The position numbers were made by a program, and so were the translations under genes. Positions 18,546 to 30,921 of a stretch of DNA of 64,000 bases are shown here, one piece after another. The notes under the pieces were generated by a model that saw only the letters and a list, made by a program, of their open reading frames with translations, was not told the DNA's origin and did no database searches. Origin of the DNA: an uncultured Prevotellaceae bacterium (GTDB taxonomy: Bacteria; Bacteroidota; Bacteroidia; Bacteroidales; Bacteroidaceae); NCBI GenBank assembly GCA_902776195.1, contig CACYPF010000004.1:62001-126000 (forward strand). Direction: 5' to 3'. Position 1 is the first letter of the stretch. Each line of letters starts with the position of its first letter.

Positions 18546-19445
18546 CTATACCAGATGCTCGATAAGGTCGGCACGCTCACCAGGCAGCATGTCGATGACA
18601 GGAATCTCAATCATCGTGTAGCAACCTGGTTGCTGACGCATGGAGGCACGAGCCACATTGACCAGTACCTGAGCCGTCAGAGCGGGGTTATTGATACTCA
18701 TATTAAACTCGAGACGCTGGTTCTGCGTCTTACCACTCACACCCTTGCGGACCAGGTTGACACCATGACCCATATCCTTCACGGCATCCACCGACTCCAC
18801 GGCGAAGACATGCGTCTCGTCATTGGCGAAATAGGGGTCAGCCTTGATATCCTTCGTCACCTGCTCCAAGGTGTAACCATCCTCCAGCTCGACATATACC
18901 ATACGGCGATGGATGCCCTCACCAAGGGGGATCGTCATTGACAGCGCATTCTTCACACCAGCCTTCGAACGGACGCAGACAGAGTGTCCCATCGACATAC
19001 CGGGACCGAAGTTCGTGTAGCTCAAGCCCTTAGGAGCCAGACTCTGCATCAGTGTGCGGACGATAGAGTCGGAACCCGGGTCCCAACCAGCAGCAATCAC
19101 ACTGACGGTATTCGTCTGCTTGTTAATCTCCATCAGACGCTCACGATAGCCACGGATATTGGTGTGGATATCGAAAGAGTCAACAGTATTGATACCCAAT
19201 GGGAGGATCTGCTTGGCATACTCCTCACAAGAGCGGGTAGGTGTGGCAAGGATGGCAACATCGACATCCTTCAGTTCCTTGATATCCTTCACAACCTCAT
19301 AGGGAGCCAGCTCTGCGGGCTTGTCGGCAGCACCGTTTCTGCGTACTACTCCTGCAATCTCAAAATCGGCGGAAGCCTCCAAGGCCTCAATGGTAAACTT
19401 GCCGATATTGCCGTATCCAACGACGGCGGCGCGAATCTTTTTCAT
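18546..19445 (-). CDS. ddh: meso-diaminopimelate D-dehydrogenase
   Basis: NADPH enzyme of 299 residues that makes meso-2,6-diaminopimelate directly from tetrahydrodipicolinate, for lysine and peptidoglycan. The N-terminal Rossmann motif AAVVGYGNIGKFTIEAL is followed by LATPTRSCEEYA, NTVDSFDIH, AAGWDPGSDSIVR, FGPGMSMGHS and the substrate-domain ADPYFANDETHVF / KGVSGKTQNQRLEFNMSINNP, all as in the Corynebacterium/Bacteroides Ddh family. It is a single gene with its own promoter. The other Dap-pathway genes are not in this window. Confidence 0.96.
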   Translation of the reverse strand: MKKIRAAVVGYGNIGKFTIEALEASADFEIAGVVRRNGAADKPAELAPYEVVKDIKELKDVDVAILATPTRSCEEYAKQILPLGINTVDSFDIHTNIRGYRERLMEINKQTNTVSVIAAGWDPGSDSIVRTLMQSLAPKGLSYTNFGPGMSMGHSVCVRSKAGVKNALSMTIPLGEGIHRRMVYVELEDGYTLEQVTKDIKADPYFANDETHVFAVESVDAVKDMGHGVNLVRKGVSGKTQNQRLEFNMSINNPALTAQVLVNVARASMRQQPGCYTMIEIPVIDMLPGERADLIEHLV

Positions 19446-19488
19446 CTTTTTAATATTATCTAAGTTGTTTTTATGCTCTTATCGCTTG

Positions 19489-19496
19489 CAAAATTA
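19489..19496 (-). promoter_or_regulatory. -7 promoter element for ddh
   Basis: TAATTTTG on the minus strand, 43 bases before the ddh ATG. Confidence 0.55.
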
Positions 19497-19620
19497 CACT
19501 TTTTCGATGAAAAACATAACGAAAAGCAAGAATATTTTCCAAAAAAGTTTCCTTTTGTTACAATCTGTTTCTATTTGGGGGCTAAATACAATAAATCGGA
19601 AGCAAAATACGTTTATAAGA

Positions 19621-19634
19621 TTGTATTAATACAA
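19621..19634. promoter_or_regulatory. 14-bp perfect palindrome upstream of ruvA
   Basis: TTGTATTAATACAA is a perfect palindrome 11 bases before the ruvA ATG. It could be an operator or a chance AT-rich palindrome. No other regulatory evidence is seen. Confidence 0.35.
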
Positions 19635-19645
19635 AAGATGTACGT

Positions 19646-20248
19646 ATGATAGATTATATCAAGGGTGAGTTGACAGAACTGACTCCCGCATTGGCAACCG
19701 TTGAGGCGGCAGGTGTGGGATATGCGTTGAATATCTCACTGAACACCTATAGTGCCATCCAAGGAAAGAAGGAGGTGAAGCTCTATGCCTACGAGTCGAT
19801 CCGCGAGGATGCCTACGTGCTTTACGGTTTTGTAAACAAGAAAGAGCGAGAGATGTTCGAACTGCTCATCTCCGTCAGCGGCGTAGGTCCCAACACGGCA
19901 CGCATGATGCTCTCGTCGATGAGTGTACAGGAACTGTGCACCGCCATCTCCACGGGTAATGAGCGTATCGTGAAGGGTATCAAGGGAATAGGCAAGATGA
20001 CCGCACAGCGCATCATCGTCGATCTTCGCGACAAGATTGTCGCCCTGGGTATTGCCGACGAGATACCCGCAGGCGGAACGATGGCGGCACCCATCAACAA
20101 TGCCGTCAAGGACGAGGCTGTAGCCGCCCTCACGATGCTGGGATTCTCCCCTGCCCCCACCCAGAAGGTGGTGGTCGCCATTCAGAAAGAGCAGCCTGAC
20201 GCACCCGTCGAGCAAGTCGTCAAACTCGCCCTCAAACAAATCAAGTAG
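19646..20248 (+). CDS. ruvA: Holliday junction DNA helicase subunit RuvA
   Basis: Protein of 200 residues that binds four-way DNA junctions and loads the RuvB motor. The OB-fold N-terminus [26 protein letters not shown] is followed by the two helix-hairpin-helix motifs ([38 protein letters not shown]) and a C-terminal RuvB-binding domain ([21 protein letters not shown]). It directly precedes sprA, separated by two bases. This ruvA-sprA order is known in Bacteroidetes. Confidence 0.97.
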   Translation: MIDYIKGELTELTPALATVEAAGVGYALNISLNTYSAIQGKKEVKLYAYESIREDAYVLYGFVNKKEREMFELLISVSGVGPNTARMMLSSMSVQELCTAISTGNERIVKGIKGIGKMTAQRIIVDLRDKIVALGIADEIPAGGTMAAPINNAVKDEAVAALTMLGFSPAPTQKVVVAIQKEQPDAPVEQVVKLALKQIK

Positions 20249-20250
20249 TT

Positions 20251-23200
20251 TTGAGCAAACGGGTTGCCTATATCGCCGCTTTCTTGCTGAGCATCAGCAC
20301 GTTCGCTATGGTTCCGCAAGATGACAAGACGCAGAAGCAGAAGAATGCTGCTCCTCCGCCTAAGGAGCAACCCGTCCTCGCTGAAGAGGAGGAAATACCC
20401 GACTCCCTGCTCCACCCCCGTTGGAAGATCAAGAAGACCAGTCCTTTATACGTTGCAGACCTTGACAGCTCTGTCGTTGACCTCCGTATGCCTGACAATA
20501 TCAAGCAACAGGCGGAATACAACGACTCCACAGGCGTTTACCTCATCGGTTCCAAGATTGGCAGCACCTATCTTAATACCCCTATTCTGATGACTCCTGA
20601 GGAATATCAGGAATGGAGCCGTGAGCGGGAGCTCCGCAAATTCTTCCGACAGAAGAACGCCGCCAACTTCGCTGCCAAGGGCAAAGACAAGTTTGACTTC
20701 GCGGATATGCACTTTGACTTAGGACCAGCTGAGAAGATCTTCGGTCCCGGTGGCGTACGTATCAAGACACAAGGTACCGCAGAATTAAAGTTAGGTGCAA
20801 ATTTCAAGAGCATTGACAATCCCTCGCTGCCAGAGCGCAACAGAAACACGAAAGCGATTGACTTCGACGAGAAGATCAATTTGAACGTGACAGGTAAGGT
20901 GGGCGACAAGGTCAACATGAACCTGAACTACAACACTGATGCCACCTTCGACTTCGATACCAAGAACATCAAACTGCGCTATGAGGGTAAGGAGGACGAG
21001 ATTATCAAACTCATCGAGGCTGGTAATGTCACCTTCCCCACCAACAACTCTCTCGTAAAGGGAGCCTCCAGCCTGTTTGGTGTGCGTACCGATATGCAGT
21101 TCGGAAGGCTGAAACTGCAAACCGTCTTCTCGCAGAAGAAATCCACCACGAGCAGTGTTTCCTCGAAAGGCGGTGTGCAGCTGACTCCCTTCGAACTGAA
21201 TGTCGCAGAATATGAGGAGAACCGGCACTTCTTCCTCGCCCAGTATTTCAGGGAGCATTACGATGCCGCCATGCAGAAACTCCCCAACCTCATGACAGGT
21301 ATTCAGATTACCCGTGTGGAGGTATGGGTCACCAACAAATCGGGAACAACGGCTAACACCAGAAACATCATCGCCCTCACCGACCTTGGCGAGAGCACTT
21401 CCTCCCGATGGGGAAGCGGAAGCGGTATCTCTGCCATTCCTAATAATACCGCCAATAATGAATATAATGACTTGACGACCACGTACTCCGAGGCACGTAA
21501 TATCGAGCAAGCCTCCAGAGTACTGGAAACCATCCCAGATTTTGAAGGCAGCGTAGACTACGAGAAACTGTCCTCGGCACGATTGCTGAACAGTTCGGAG
21601 TATACCGTCAACAAGTCATTAGGCTATATCTCCCTTAAGTCCAGTCTTCAGACAGACCAGGTCCTCGCCGTCGCCTTTGAGTTCACCTACGGAGGACAGA
21701 CCTACCAGGTGGGAGAGTTTGCAAGTGACCGTACCAATGCCAGTGAGGCATTGTACGTCAAGTCACTGAAAAACACCAGCAACAACCCCCATCAGAAGAA
21801 CTGGAAACTGATGATGAAGAACGTCTATTACCTCGCCTCCAACGTGGAGAAGACTAAGTTCCGCCTCGACATCAAGTTCCAGAGTGATACGGCAGGTGTT
21901 TACCTGACCTACATCCCAGAAGTAAAGGACATCACGCTGCTGAAAGGATTAGGATGTGACCGTCTGGACAATAACAACCGTGCCCATCCTAACGGCTATT
22001 TCGATTTCATAGAAGGATATACCGTCAGCGAAGGACGTGTGTTCTTCCCCTCCGTGGAACCATTCGGCAAGACCCTCCGTGACTTCCTGAAAGCCAATGG
22101 TGTCTCTGCTGACAGAATAGAGAAATATGCCTTCAATGAACTATACGACACCACACGTACTGCTGCCAAGCAGATGACCGACAAGAACAAGTATCTGTTA
22201 GTGGGACAGTTCAAGGGCACCTCCGCCAATGTCATCTCACTGGGAGCCTATAACGTACCACAAGGATCCGTGGTCGTCACAGCTGGTGGTGTCATCCTCT
22301 CAGAAGGCACAGACTATAGCGTAGACTACTCCGCCGGTGAGGTGACTATCCTCAACCAGAGCATCATCGACGCAGGAACGAGTGTCAATGTGTCTTTGGA
22401 GAGTAATACAGACTACGGAATGCAACGTAAGACGATGCTGGGAATGAACTGGGAGTATGACTTCTCGAAAGCCCTTCAGTTAGGTGGTACATTCCAATAT
22501 CTCACGGAACAGACCATGACCTCTAAGGTAACGATGGGACAGGAACCGCTGCGCAACATGCTGTGGGGTCTGAACATCAACTGGAAACATGAGAGTCAGT
22601 GGCTCACCAACATGCTGAACAAACTGCCTCTCCTGCATTGCACACAACCCTCGCAAATATCCTTCACCGGTGAATTTGCACAGCTGATAGCAGGACAGGC
22701 TGGAGGAACACAAGACAATGCGTCATATATCGACGACTTCGAGAATGCCAAGAACGGACTGGATGTCAGTGAGCCTAAGGCATGGACCATGTCAAGTGTT
22801 CCCACCATGTTCAGAGAGTATAACGACAAAGACTCTGTGACAAGCGGTTTCAACCGCTCCCTGCTCGCATGGTACAATATCGACCCGATCTTCACCTACC
22901 GCACGTCCTCTTTGACACCCAGTCATATCAAGAGCGACCTGGAACAGTTGTCGAACCACTACGTACGTGCCGTTTATGTCAGTGAGCTGTATCCTAACCG
23001 CCAGCAGAGCACCTACAGCGGAGCAACGGCAACACTGCCCATCCTTGACCTTGCCTATTACCCACAAGAGCGAGGAGCCTATAACTTAACGACAGATGTT
23101 GACATCAACGGTAAACTTACCAACCCTCAACAACGATGGGGTGGCATGATGCGCAAACTGGAGACAAACGACTTCGAGACCGCCAATGTGGAGTATATCG

Positions 23201-26200
23201 AGTTCTGGCTACTGGACCCCTTCATCTACTCCTCACAACAGAGTGACGCAGCGGAATATGGCGGTGATCTCTATATCAACCTTGGCGAGGTCAGCGAGGA
23301 TATCCTTCGTGATGGCAAGAAATTCTATGAGAGCGGCATGCCTGTCGACGGGACTGGAACATTCTCAAGGACAGCCTGGGGTAAGGTTCCCGTACAGCCC
23401 ACACAGACATACGCCTTTGCCACCTCCTCCGGAGCCCGTGCCAAACAGGATGTCGGACTCAACGGTCTGACAGACGAGGAAGAGCGCTCACAACCCGCTT
23501 ATGCTAATTTCCTCAATGGTGTGACCGTCAATGACAGTGTACGTACCGCATGGAACTTAGACCCTGCCAACGATAACTATCACTACTATCGTGGCAGCGA
23601 CCTTGACGCGCGGAAAGCCTCTATCCTTGAACGCTATAAGCGCATCAACATGCCACAAGGAAACTCTCCGGACAGCGATCAACAGACGGAAGGCTATGAC
23701 ACCAGCTACAAGACCTACCCCGACGTGGAGGACATCAACCAGGACTACACACTGAACGAGTACGAGCGGTACTTCCAGTACAAGGTAAGTATCCGCCCTG
23801 AGGATTTGCGACTGGGCTATAACCATATCACCGATGTCCGTGAGGCAAGTGTTCCCTTGCGTAATGGTACCCGTGAGACCGTCAAATGGTATCAGTTCCG
23901 CATCCCTCTCGACCAGTATGATGACCGTGTAGGTAACATCAGTGACTTCACCAGTGTCCGCTTTATGCGTATGTTCCTCACCCAGTTCAAACGTCCTATC
24001 GTCTTACGTTTCGGTTCCCTGGACTTGGTACGCGGTGAGTGGCGTATCTATCAGCAACCGTTATCCAATGTTGCCGAAAGCGGAACATTGGAAGTCAGTG
24101 CTGTCAACATTGAGGAAAACAACGACAAGCGTCCTGTCAACTACGTGCTGCCTCCTGGTATCAGCAGAGTAACAGACCCCTCACAGCCCCAGTTGGTAGA
24201 GGAGAACGAGCAGTCTATGAATATGATTGTGCGTCACCTTGCCCCTGGAGAGTCAAAGGGTGTTTACAAGAACACCACGCTGGACCTGCGTAAATATAAA
24301 CATCTCCAGATGTTCACGCATGCCAACCACCTGATTGACGACACGAACCTGAAGGACGGTGAACTCGCACTCTTTGTCCGCCTGGGTAACGACTACAAGA
24401 ACAATTACTACGAATATGTTATTCCGCTCTCGCTGACTCCAGACCGTAATGACTACAACAAATACAGGGTAGAGGACTGCCGTGCCGTATGGCCAGAGGC
24501 GAACATGCTGGACATGGACCTCACACTGTTCACTTCATTGAAGAAGGAACGTAACAAGGCACGTGCGACCGGTGGCTCATCTTTCAACCAGATATATTCC
24601 ATAGCAGACCCTAACCACCCCACCAACACTGTGAGTATCTTGGGTAACCCCACATTAGGAGAGGTAAAAACCATGATGATTGGTATTCGCAATCTCTCCA
24701 GCGAGCAGAAATCCGGAGAGGTATGGGTCAACGAGTTACGTCTGATGGACTTCAATAACAAGGGAGGATGGGCTGCAAGTGGCGCACTTAACGTACAATT
24801 GTCAGATGTCGGTTCTCTCAACATGACTGGCAGAATCATGACTGCTGGTTTTGGCGGTCTGGAAGAAGGCATCCTGCAACGCTCTAATGACGACTACAAG
24901 ACCTATTCGATTACTGCCAATGTGGAATTAGGAAAATTCTTCCCTGACAAAGCAAAGGTCAGTGCTCCCCTCTACTACTCCGTCACCAAGGAAGAAAAAC
25001 GTCCTAAATACAACCCGCTGGACACTGACATGGAGCTGAAAGATGCATTGGATGCCGCTGCCAGCAAACAGGAACGTGACTCTATTGAGAGTATTGCGGT
25101 CACCAAGACCACCAATACCAACTTCTCCCTGTCTAATGTCCGTGTCGGTATCAAGACCAAACGACATCCGATGCCATACGACCCTGCCAACTTCTCGTTC
25201 TCCTACAGCCACTCACACCGTGACACCAGTGGTGAGACAATCGTTTACGAGAAGGAAGACCAATGGCGTGGTGCCCTCAATTACAATTACACGCCCGTCT
25301 ATAAACCTTGGGAACCTTTCAAGAAGAGCAAGAGCAAATCAAAATGGGCACAATATCCGAAACAGTTCGGACTGAACTGGTTACCTCAGAACATCTCCTT
25401 CAATTCCGAGATACTGAGAAACTATTATGAACTGCAAGAACGGGACATGGAGGATCTGGGAGGACAGAAGCTTCCTGTCACCTGGAGCTCACAATTCCTA
25501 TGGAACCGCTCATTCTCCATCCGCTGGGACCTGACCAAGAACCTGCACTTGAACTTCCAGTCAGCAACCCACGCTGAGATCCAGGAGCCGTATGACGAGC
25601 GACCTATCAACAAAGATCTCTATCCAGACCGTTACGACGCATGGAAAGACTCTGTATGGCATAGCATCATGCACATGGGTGTCCCCTTGGATTACCGGCA
25701 GCAGTTTACCGCCTCCTTACAACTGCCACTGAACAAGATTCCCATCTTTGACTGGGTAACCACTGATGCAACCTATAATGCCACCTATGACTGGGTACGT
25801 GGCACCGACCTTGAGAATGGAACGAATCTCGGTAATACCATTGCCAATAACCGGCAGTTGAATATCAATGGTAACTTCAACATGGAGACTCTCTATAACC
25901 ACATTCCTTTCCTGAAGAAAGTGAATGAACGGTTCAAGAAATCACAGAGCACCAATACCGACAGGAAAAAGAAAAGCGCCAAGGATAAGAACGCCAAACA
26001 AAACAAGAAAGAGGAAAAGATTCTCCCCAAGAACCAGAACGCCTGGCAGAAGGAGGTCACCTTGAATGCAGACTCCTCCATTATCGTCAATCATGGAAAG
26101 AAGTCGAAGAAGATCAGCGTCATCGCCCGTACTAAGGACGGTAAGAAATACTCACTTAAATATAAGGTGTTGGATGAAAACCGCATCCGCATTAACAACC

Positions 26201-27630
26201 GTGACACGATACAGGTGATGCTGAGTGTCTCTCCCAAGCCTGCCGCTGACAAGCAATGGTGGTATAAACCCGCACAGACAGCTGCCCGTGTGCTGATGAT
26301 GGTACGCTCCATCGGCATCTCTTACCGCAATCAGTACGCTATGTCCATCCCCGGCTTCATGCCCAATATCGGAGACTTCTTCGGTCAGAGAACTGGTAGT
26401 GTGATGGCTCCGGGTTTAGGTTTTGCCTTCGGTATGGTTGATGAAAATTACCTACACAAGGCACATGATAATGGCTGGTTGCTGAACAATGACAATGTGG
26501 CGACCCCTGCTACTACAAACCTGACAAATGACCTGCAAATCAGAGCAACGTTAGAACCTATCCGCGACTTGAAGATTGACCTGAACGCCAGTCGTACAGA
26601 GACAAAGGCAAAGTCTATCCAATATATGTTTGACGGAATGCCCACCACACAAAGTGGTACCTTCACCATGACCACCATTTCGTTGAAATCGACTTTGGAA
26701 GGTATTGGAGATGCTAACAACGGTTTCCACTCTGCCTCTTTCGAGAGATTCTGTGATATGCTCAACACGTTCCAGCAACGTGCCGAGGCAAAATATGGGA
26801 CGACAGTAGACCGCTATAGCGCCAGTGTCATGATTCCCGCTTTCCTGTCCGCATATACCAGCAGTGGCGGTTCTAACCTGACATTCTTCCCTGCCTTAAC
26901 CCGCTTATTACCCAACTGGACTATTCGCTATACCGGGTTGTCAAAACTACCCTGGTTCCGTGATGTGTTCAAGAGTGTCACCATTAACCATGCATACAAG
27001 AGCATCTATGCGGTGGGAAGCTATACTGCAAACGCAGGCACAAGTTCACTTCTTGGTTATAACGTGCCTACCGTCAGCCTCAACGAGTCGTTCTCCCCAT
27101 TACTGGGTATCGATGTGACTTTTAATAATAACCTCACGGCAAAAGTGGAATACCGCACTACCCGCGCCCTTAACCTCTCTATGACGAGCGTACAGATTAA
27201 TGAAAGCCGATCCAATGACTGGGTGATTGGACTTGCCTACAAGATCAGTGACTTCAATCTCTTCGGAAGCAATGGCAACCGTAAGGTAAAGAAGGCTCAA
27301 CGTGGTAAGAAGAATGCCAAGAAAGAAGATACTACCACGGCAAGGACAGCACCGAAGACGGGTGTGAACCACGACTTAAACTTACGTCTTGACTTCTCTT
27401 TACGTGATCAAGCAGCCATTACACGTGATATCGCCACACGGACGAGTGCCGCCAATAGTGGCAATACAGCCTTAAAGATATCCTTTATGGCAGACTATAC
27501 CTTGTCACGCCTACTGACCCTCAGTGCCTATTACGACAGACAGACCAACACGCCACTACTGTCGGCAAGTAGCTATCCTACAACCACGCATGACTTCGGA
27601 CTGTCACTTAAATTCAGTCTGACACGTTAA
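20251..27630 (+). CDS. sprA: SprA/Sov, outer-membrane translocon of the type IX secretion system
   Basis: Very large protein (2459 residues) of the SprA/Sov family, the outer-membrane pore of the type IX secretion and gliding system. It has an N-terminal signal sequence ([17 protein letters not shown]) and the family-wide segments [21 protein letters not shown] and [12 protein letters not shown]. Most of the length is beta-strand-rich with repeated FxxxFxW-type barrel strands, and it includes a Lys-rich inserted loop ([17 protein letters not shown]). The C-terminus [16 protein letters not shown] is a final beta strand. Length matches the family. The start is a TTG two bases after the ruvA stop; the next in-frame ATG (residue 20) would remove the signal peptide, so TTG is preferred. 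Cargo proteins with T9SS C-terminal domains were not seen in the window. Confidence 0.95.
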   Translation: MSKRVAYIAAFLLSISTFAMVPQDDKTQKQKNAAPPPKEQPVLAEEEEIPDSLLHPRWKIKKTSPLYVADLDSSVVDLRMPDNIKQQAEYNDSTGVYLIGSKIGSTYLNTPILMTPEEYQEWSRERELRKFFRQKNAANFAAKGKDKFDFADMHFDLGPAEKIFGPGGVRIKTQGTAELKLGANFKSIDNPSLPERNRNTKAIDFDEKINLNVTGKVGDKVNMNLNYNTDATFDFDTKNIKLRYEGKEDEIIKLIEAGNVTFPTNNSLVKGASSLFGVRTDMQFGRLKLQTVFSQKKSTTSSVSSKGGVQLTPFELNVAEYEENRHFFLAQYFREHYDAAMQKLPNLMTGIQITRVEVWVTNKSGTTANTRNIIALTDLGESTSSRWGSGSGISAIPNNTANNEYNDLTTTYSEARNIEQASRVLETIPDFEGSVDYEKLSSARLLNSSEYTVNKSLGYISLKSSLQTDQVLAVAFEFTYGGQTYQVGEFASDRTNASEALYVKSLKNTSNNPHQKNWKLMMKNVYYLASNVEKTKFRLDIKFQSDTAGVYLTYIPEVKDITLLKGLGCDRLDNNNRAHPNGYFDFIEGYTVSEGRVFFPSVEPFGKTLRDFLKANGVSADRIEKYAFNELYDTTRTAAKQMTDKNKYLLVGQFKGTSANVISLGAYNVPQGSVVVTAGGVILSEGTDYSVDYSAGEVTILNQSIIDAGTSVNVSLESNTDYGMQRKTMLGMNWEYDFSKALQLGGTFQYLTEQTMTSKVTMGQEPLRNMLWGLNINWKHESQWLTNMLNKLPLLHCTQPSQISFTGEFAQLIAGQAGGTQDNASYIDDFENAKNGLDVSEPKAWTMSSVPTMFREYNDKDSVTSGFNRSLLAWYNIDPIFTYRTSSLTPSHIKSDLEQLSNHYVRAVYVSELYPNRQQSTYSGATATLPILDLAYYPQERGAYNLTTDVDINGKLTNPQQRWGGMMRKLETNDFETANVEYIEFWLLDPFIYSSQQSDAAEYGGDLYINLGEVSEDILRDGKKFYESGMPVDGTGTFSRTAWGKVPVQPTQTYAFATSSGARAKQDVGLNGLTDEEERSQPAYANFLNGVTVNDSVRTAWNLDPANDNYHYYRGSDLDARKASILERYKRINMPQGNSPDSDQQTEGYDTSYKTYPDVEDINQDYTLNEYERYFQYKVSIRPEDLRLGYNHITDVREASVPLRNGTRETVKWYQFRIPLDQYDDRVGNISDFTSVRFMRMFLTQFKRPIVLRFGSLDLVRGEWRIYQQPLSNVAESGTLEVSAVNIEENNDKRPVNYVLPPGISRVTDPSQPQLVEENEQSMNMIVRHLAPGESKGVYKNTTLDLRKYKHLQMFTHANHLIDDTNLKDGELALFVRLGNDYKNNYYEYVIPLSLTPDRNDYNKYRVEDCRAVWPEANMLDMDLTLFTSLKKERNKARATGGSSFNQIYSIADPNHPTNTVSILGNPTLGEVKTMMIGIRNLSSEQKSGEVWVNELRLMDFNNKGGWAASGALNVQLSDVGSLNMTGRIMTAGFGGLEEGILQRSNDDYKTYSITANVELGKFFPDKAKVSAPLYYSVTKEEKRPKYNPLDTDMELKDALDAAASKQERDSIESIAVTKTTNTNFSLSNVRVGIKTKRHPMPYDPANFSFSYSHSHRDTSGETIVYEKEDQWRGALNYNYTPVYKPWEPFKKSKSKSKWAQYPKQFGLNWLPQNISFNSEILRNYYELQERDMEDLGGQKLPVTWSSQFLWNRSFSIRWDLTKNLHLNFQSATHAEIQEPYDERPINKDLYPDRYDAWKDSVWHSIMHMGVPLDYRQQFTASLQLPLNKIPIFDWVTTDATYNATYDWVRGTDLENGTNLGNTIANNRQLNINGNFNMETLYNHIPFLKKVNERFKKSQSTNTDRKKKSAKDKNAKQNKKEEKILPKNQNAWQKEVTLNADSSIIVNHGKKSKKISVIARTKDGKKYSLKYKVLDENRIRINNRDTIQVMLSVSPKPAADKQWWYKPAQTAARVLMMVRSIGISYRNQYAMSIPGFMPNIGDFFGQRTGSVMAPGLGFAFGMVDENYLHKAHDNGWLLNNDNVATPATTNLTNDLQIRATLEPIRDLKIDLNASRTETKAKSIQYMFDGMPTTQSGTFTMTTISLKSTLEGIGDANNGFHSASFERFCDMLNTFQQRAEAKYGTTVDRYSASVMIPAFLSAYTSSGGSNLTFFPALTRLLPNWTIRYTGLSKLPWFRDVFKSVTINHAYKSIYAVGSYTANAGTSSLLGYNVPTVSLNESFSPLLGIDVTFNNNLTAKVEYRTTRALNLSMTSVQINESRSNDWVIGLAYKISDFNLFGSNGNRKVKKAQRGKKNAKKEDTTTARTAPKTGVNHDLNLRLDFSLRDQAAITRDIATRTSAANSGNTALKISFMADYTLSRLLTLSAYYDRQTNTPLLSASSYPTTTHDFGLSLKFSLTR

Positions 27631-27638
27631 AAATTCAT

Positions 27639-27658
27639 GCAAATATATTTGCTTTTTT
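27639..27658 (+). terminator. Probable intrinsic terminator after ruvA-sprA
   Basis: GCAAATATATTTGC is a perfect palindrome (stem GCAAA/TTTGC with a TATA loop) followed by six T residues, ten bases after the sprA stop. The stem is short and AT-rich, so strength is uncertain. Confidence 0.55.
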
Positions 27659-27671
27659 GCTTACTTAATAG

Positions 27672-27679
27672 TAACTTTG
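27672..27679 (+). promoter_or_regulatory. -7 promoter element for dxs-trkA-trkH
   Basis: TAACTTTG matches the Bacteroidetes -7 consensus. The in-frame TTG it contains is the start of the longest dxs reading frame and cannot be translated from this promoter. The true start is therefore the GTG at 27704. Confidence 0.65.
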
Positions 27680-27703
27680 CACCCAAATAGCATTATAATT
27701 AAG

Positions 27704-29566
27704 GTGGAATTACTCAATCACATTAAATATCCCGATGACCTCCGCAAGTTATCGGTCGACCAACTTCCTGAACTTTGCCAAGAACTTCGCGAGGATATCG
27801 TGAAGGAACTTTCAGTAAACCCCGGGCATCTTGCCTCCAGTCTTGGTGTCGTGGAACTGACGGTGGCACTGCACTATGTCTATAACACCCCAGAAGACCG
27901 TATCGTATGGGATGTGGGACATCAGGCTTATGGACACAAGATCCTGACAGGACGTAGAGAGCAGTTCTGCACCAACCGCAAACTGGGAGGCATCCGTCCT
28001 TTCCCCTCACCCTACGAGAGTGAATATGACACTTTTGCCTGCGGGCATGCCAGCAACTCTGTTTCTGCAGCCTTAGGAATGGCTGTGGCTGCCAAGAAGA
28101 CGGGTAACGACGCCAGAAAGGTGGTGGCGGTCATCGGTGACGGTGCGCTGAGTGGCGGACTTGCTTTCGAGGGACTTAACAATGTATCGTCCTCACCCAA
28201 CGACCTGCTCATCATACTTAACGACAACAACATGTCGATTGACCGCTCCGTGGGGGGCATGAAGCAATATCTGCTGAATCTCAGCACCAACGAGACTTAC
28301 AATGCACTGCGCTTCAAGGTGTCCAGATGGATGCACTCCAAGGGATTCCTGGAGGAGGACCGCCGAAAAGGTCTTATCCGATTGTCCAATGCTGTCAAAA
28401 GTGCCATCTCACATCAACAGAACATATTCGATGGCATGAACATCCGCTACTTCGGACCTTTTGACGGACACAACGTCAAGGAGCTGGTGCGCATTCTCCG
28501 CCAGATGAAAGACATGGGAGGTCCTAAGCTGTTACATCTCCACACTCAGAAAGGTCATGGCTATGCACCCGCAGAAAAGGATGTCACTACATGGCATGCT
28601 CCGGGCAAGTTCGACCCTGAGACAGGAGAGCGACTGGTGGATAAAGACCCCAACAAACCACAAAAATACCAGGATGTCTTCGGGCACACCCTCTTGGAAC
28701 TGGCTCAACAGAATCCTAAGATTGTGGGAGTCACCCCCGCCATGCCATCTGGTTGCTCCATGAACATCATGATGAAGGAGATGCCAGACCGCGCCTTTGA
28801 TGTCGGTATTGCCGAAGGACATGCCGTCACTTTCTCCGGAGGAATGGCAAAAGACGGGTTGATTCCTTTCTGCAACATTTATAGCGCTTTCTCCCAAAGG
28901 GCATTTGACAATATCATCCATGATGTCGCATTACTGAACCTGCATGTCGTATTCTGCTTCGACCGTGCCGGTATTGTAGGAGAAGACGGTCCTACCCATC
29001 ATGGGGCTTTCGATTTGGCGGCACTTCGTCCTATCCCCAACCTGACAATTTCCTCCCCCATGGATGAGCATGAGTTACGCCGGCTGATGTATACGGCACA
29101 GTTGCCAGATAAAGGACCTTTTGTCATCCGTTATCCAAGAGGTGGAGGTGTCCTGTTAGACTGGCGTTGTCCTCTTGAGGAAATCAAGGTGGGAACTGGC
29201 AGGAAGATGAAAGACGGAGAGGATGTAGCCATCCTTTCCATTGGTCCGATAGGCAATAATGTAACAGAAGCCATAAAAGGTACCACGGCAGCTCATTATG
29301 ACATGCGTTTTCTGAAACCCATTGATGAGAATATCCTCCGTGAGGTTGCTGAGAAATACAAGCATATTATCACAGTAGAGAATGGCGTCAAGAACGGAGG
29401 TTTGGGTTCTGCCGTCCTTGAATGGATGAACGACCACGGTTACTCTCCACGCATCACCCGTCTTGGCATGCCTGACACACAGTTTGTCGAGCATGGCACC
29501 GTTGATGAACTACAACATATCGTAGGATTAGACGCAGCAAGTATAAGAAAAGCGATAGAGTCATGA
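27704..29566 (+). CDS. dxs: 1-deoxy-D-xylulose-5-phosphate synthase
   Basis: Thiamine-diphosphate enzyme of 620 residues that condenses pyruvate and glyceraldehyde 3-phosphate, the entry step of the MEP isoprenoid pathway. Family markers are [36 protein letters not shown], the ThDP motif starting at [17 protein letters not shown] and ending [47 protein letters not shown] and [15 protein letters not shown]. The GTG at 27704 ([15 protein letters not shown]) is the best start because the upstream TTG lies in the promoter. Its stop overlaps the trkA start by four bases. Confidence 0.97.
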   Translation: MELLNHIKYPDDLRKLSVDQLPELCQELREDIVKELSVNPGHLASSLGVVELTVALHYVYNTPEDRIVWDVGHQAYGHKILTGRREQFCTNRKLGGIRPFPSPYESEYDTFACGHASNSVSAALGMAVAAKKTGNDARKVVAVIGDGALSGGLAFEGLNNVSSSPNDLLIILNDNNMSIDRSVGGMKQYLLNLSTNETYNALRFKVSRWMHSKGFLEEDRRKGLIRLSNAVKSAISHQQNIFDGMNIRYFGPFDGHNVKELVRILRQMKDMGGPKLLHLHTQKGHGYAPAEKDVTTWHAPGKFDPETGERLVDKDPNKPQKYQDVFGHTLLELAQQNPKIVGVTPAMPSGCSMNIMMKEMPDRAFDVGIAEGHAVTFSGGMAKDGLIPFCNIYSAFSQRAFDNIIHDVALLNLHVVFCFDRAGIVGEDGPTHHGAFDLAALRPIPNLTISSPMDEHELRRLMYTAQLPDKGPFVIRYPRGGGVLLDWRCPLEEIKVGTGRKMKDGEDVAILSIGPIGNNVTEAIKGTTAAHYDMRFLKPIDENILREVAEKYKHIITVENGVKNGGLGSAVLEWMNDHGYSPRITRLGMPDTQFVEHGTVDELQHIVGLDAASIRKAIES

Positions 29567-30921
29567 AGATTGTGATTGCCGGTGCAGGTGCCGTAGGAAC
29601 TCACCTGTCAAAACTTTTATCACGCGACCATCAAGATTGTGTTTTGATAGACGCTGATGCCACACGTCTGTCAGGACTTGACGGGCGTTATGACATTATG
29701 ACGATCCAAGGTTCACCGACAAGTATCATGACACTGAAAGACGCGGGAGTTGAGTCTGCCGACCTCTTTGTCGGAGTTACTCCTGACGAGAGCAAGAACA
29801 TGAATGCTTGCAGTATAGCCCATGCCTTGGGAGCCAAAAAGACAGTAGCACGTATTGACAATTACGAGTATCTTGCACCCAACCTGAAACCATTCTTCGA
29901 GAAGATGGGTGTCAATTCTCTCATCTATCCCGAGGTATTAGCAGCCATAGACATCACCAATGGTTTAAAGATGTCATGGGTCAGACAGCGCTGGGACGTA
30001 CATGGCGGTGCTTTGGTGATGTTAGGTATTAAGCTCAGGGAGACTTGTGAGATTCTCAACCAACCGCTGAAGAATCTTTGCGGTCCTGACGACCCCTACC
30101 ATATCGTAGCTATCAAACGAGGTGGAGAGACTTTGATTCCAAGTGGTAATGACAAGTTGTGTGTCAACGACCTCACCTACTTCATGACAACCAGTGAGTA
30201 CATTCCCTATATCCGCAAGATCTCAGGGAAAGAGCACTATGCTGATGTGAAGAATGTGATCATCATGGGAGGAGGAAAGACAGCCGTCCGTGTCGGTTTG
30301 ACCCTTCCCGACTATATGAATCTGAAGATCATCGAGAAGAGTGAGCGACGCTGCGAACAACTGAATGAATTACTGTGCGATACCGACACCATGATCATCC
30401 ATGGGGATGCCCGCGACCTTGGTCTCTTACAGGAAGAGGGTATCGAGAACACGCAGGCTTTTGTCGCCCTGACTGGTAATGCCGAGACCAACATCCTTGC
30501 CTGTCTGACCGCCAAGCGACTGGGTGTCAGGAAGACGGTGGCAATGGTGGAGAATCTCGACTATGTGGAGATGGCGGAGAGTCTGGATATCGGTACGATT
30601 ATCAATAAGAAGACGGTTGCCGCCAGCCATATCTATCAGATGATGCTGGATGCGGATGTCAGCAATGTCCGCTCGCTGATGATGGTTGACTCTGATGTTG
30701 CGGAGTTCACTGCTGCAGAAGGTTCCAAGGTGACCAAGAAACCTGTCAAGGACCTTGGCTTACCGTTTGGTGTCACCATTGGTGGCTTGGTACGTAACGA
30801 AGAGGGAATCCTTGTCAATGGTAATACACAAATCATGGCAGGCGACTCCGTAATGGTTTTCTGCCATGAGCAGAATCTCAAGAAAATCGAGAAGTATTTC
30901 AAGTCAAACGCGCTATGGTAA
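29563..30921 (+). CDS. trkA: Trk potassium uptake regulatory subunit TrkA
   Basis: Cytoplasmic NAD(H)-binding gating protein of 452 residues for the TrkH potassium channel. It has two tandem RCK units. The first begins with the Rossmann motif [17 protein letters not shown], and the second, near residue 227, with the altered glycine-rich [17 protein letters not shown]. Each is followed by a TrkA-C domain (ends near 215 and 452). This is the normal TrkA architecture. It overlaps dxs by four bases and trkH by seven, so all three form one operon. Confidence 0.96.
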   Translation: MKIVIAGAGAVGTHLSKLLSRDHQDCVLIDADATRLSGLDGRYDIMTIQGSPTSIMTLKDAGVESADLFVGVTPDESKNMNACSIAHALGAKKTVARIDNYEYLAPNLKPFFEKMGVNSLIYPEVLAAIDITNGLKMSWVRQRWDVHGGALVMLGIKLRETCEILNQPLKNLCGPDDPYHIVAIKRGGETLIPSGNDKLCVNDLTYFMTTSEYIPYIRKISGKEHYADVKNVIIMGGGKTAVRVGLTLPDYMNLKIIEKSERRCEQLNELLCDTDTMIIHGDARDLGLLQEEGIENTQAFVALTGNAETNILACLTAKRLGVRKTVAMVENLDYVEMAESLDIGTIINKKTVAASHIYQMMLDADVSNVRSLMMVDSDVAEFTAAEGSKVTKKPVKDLGLPFGVTIGGLVRNEEGILVNGNTQIMAGDSVMVFCHEQNLKKIEKYFKSNALW

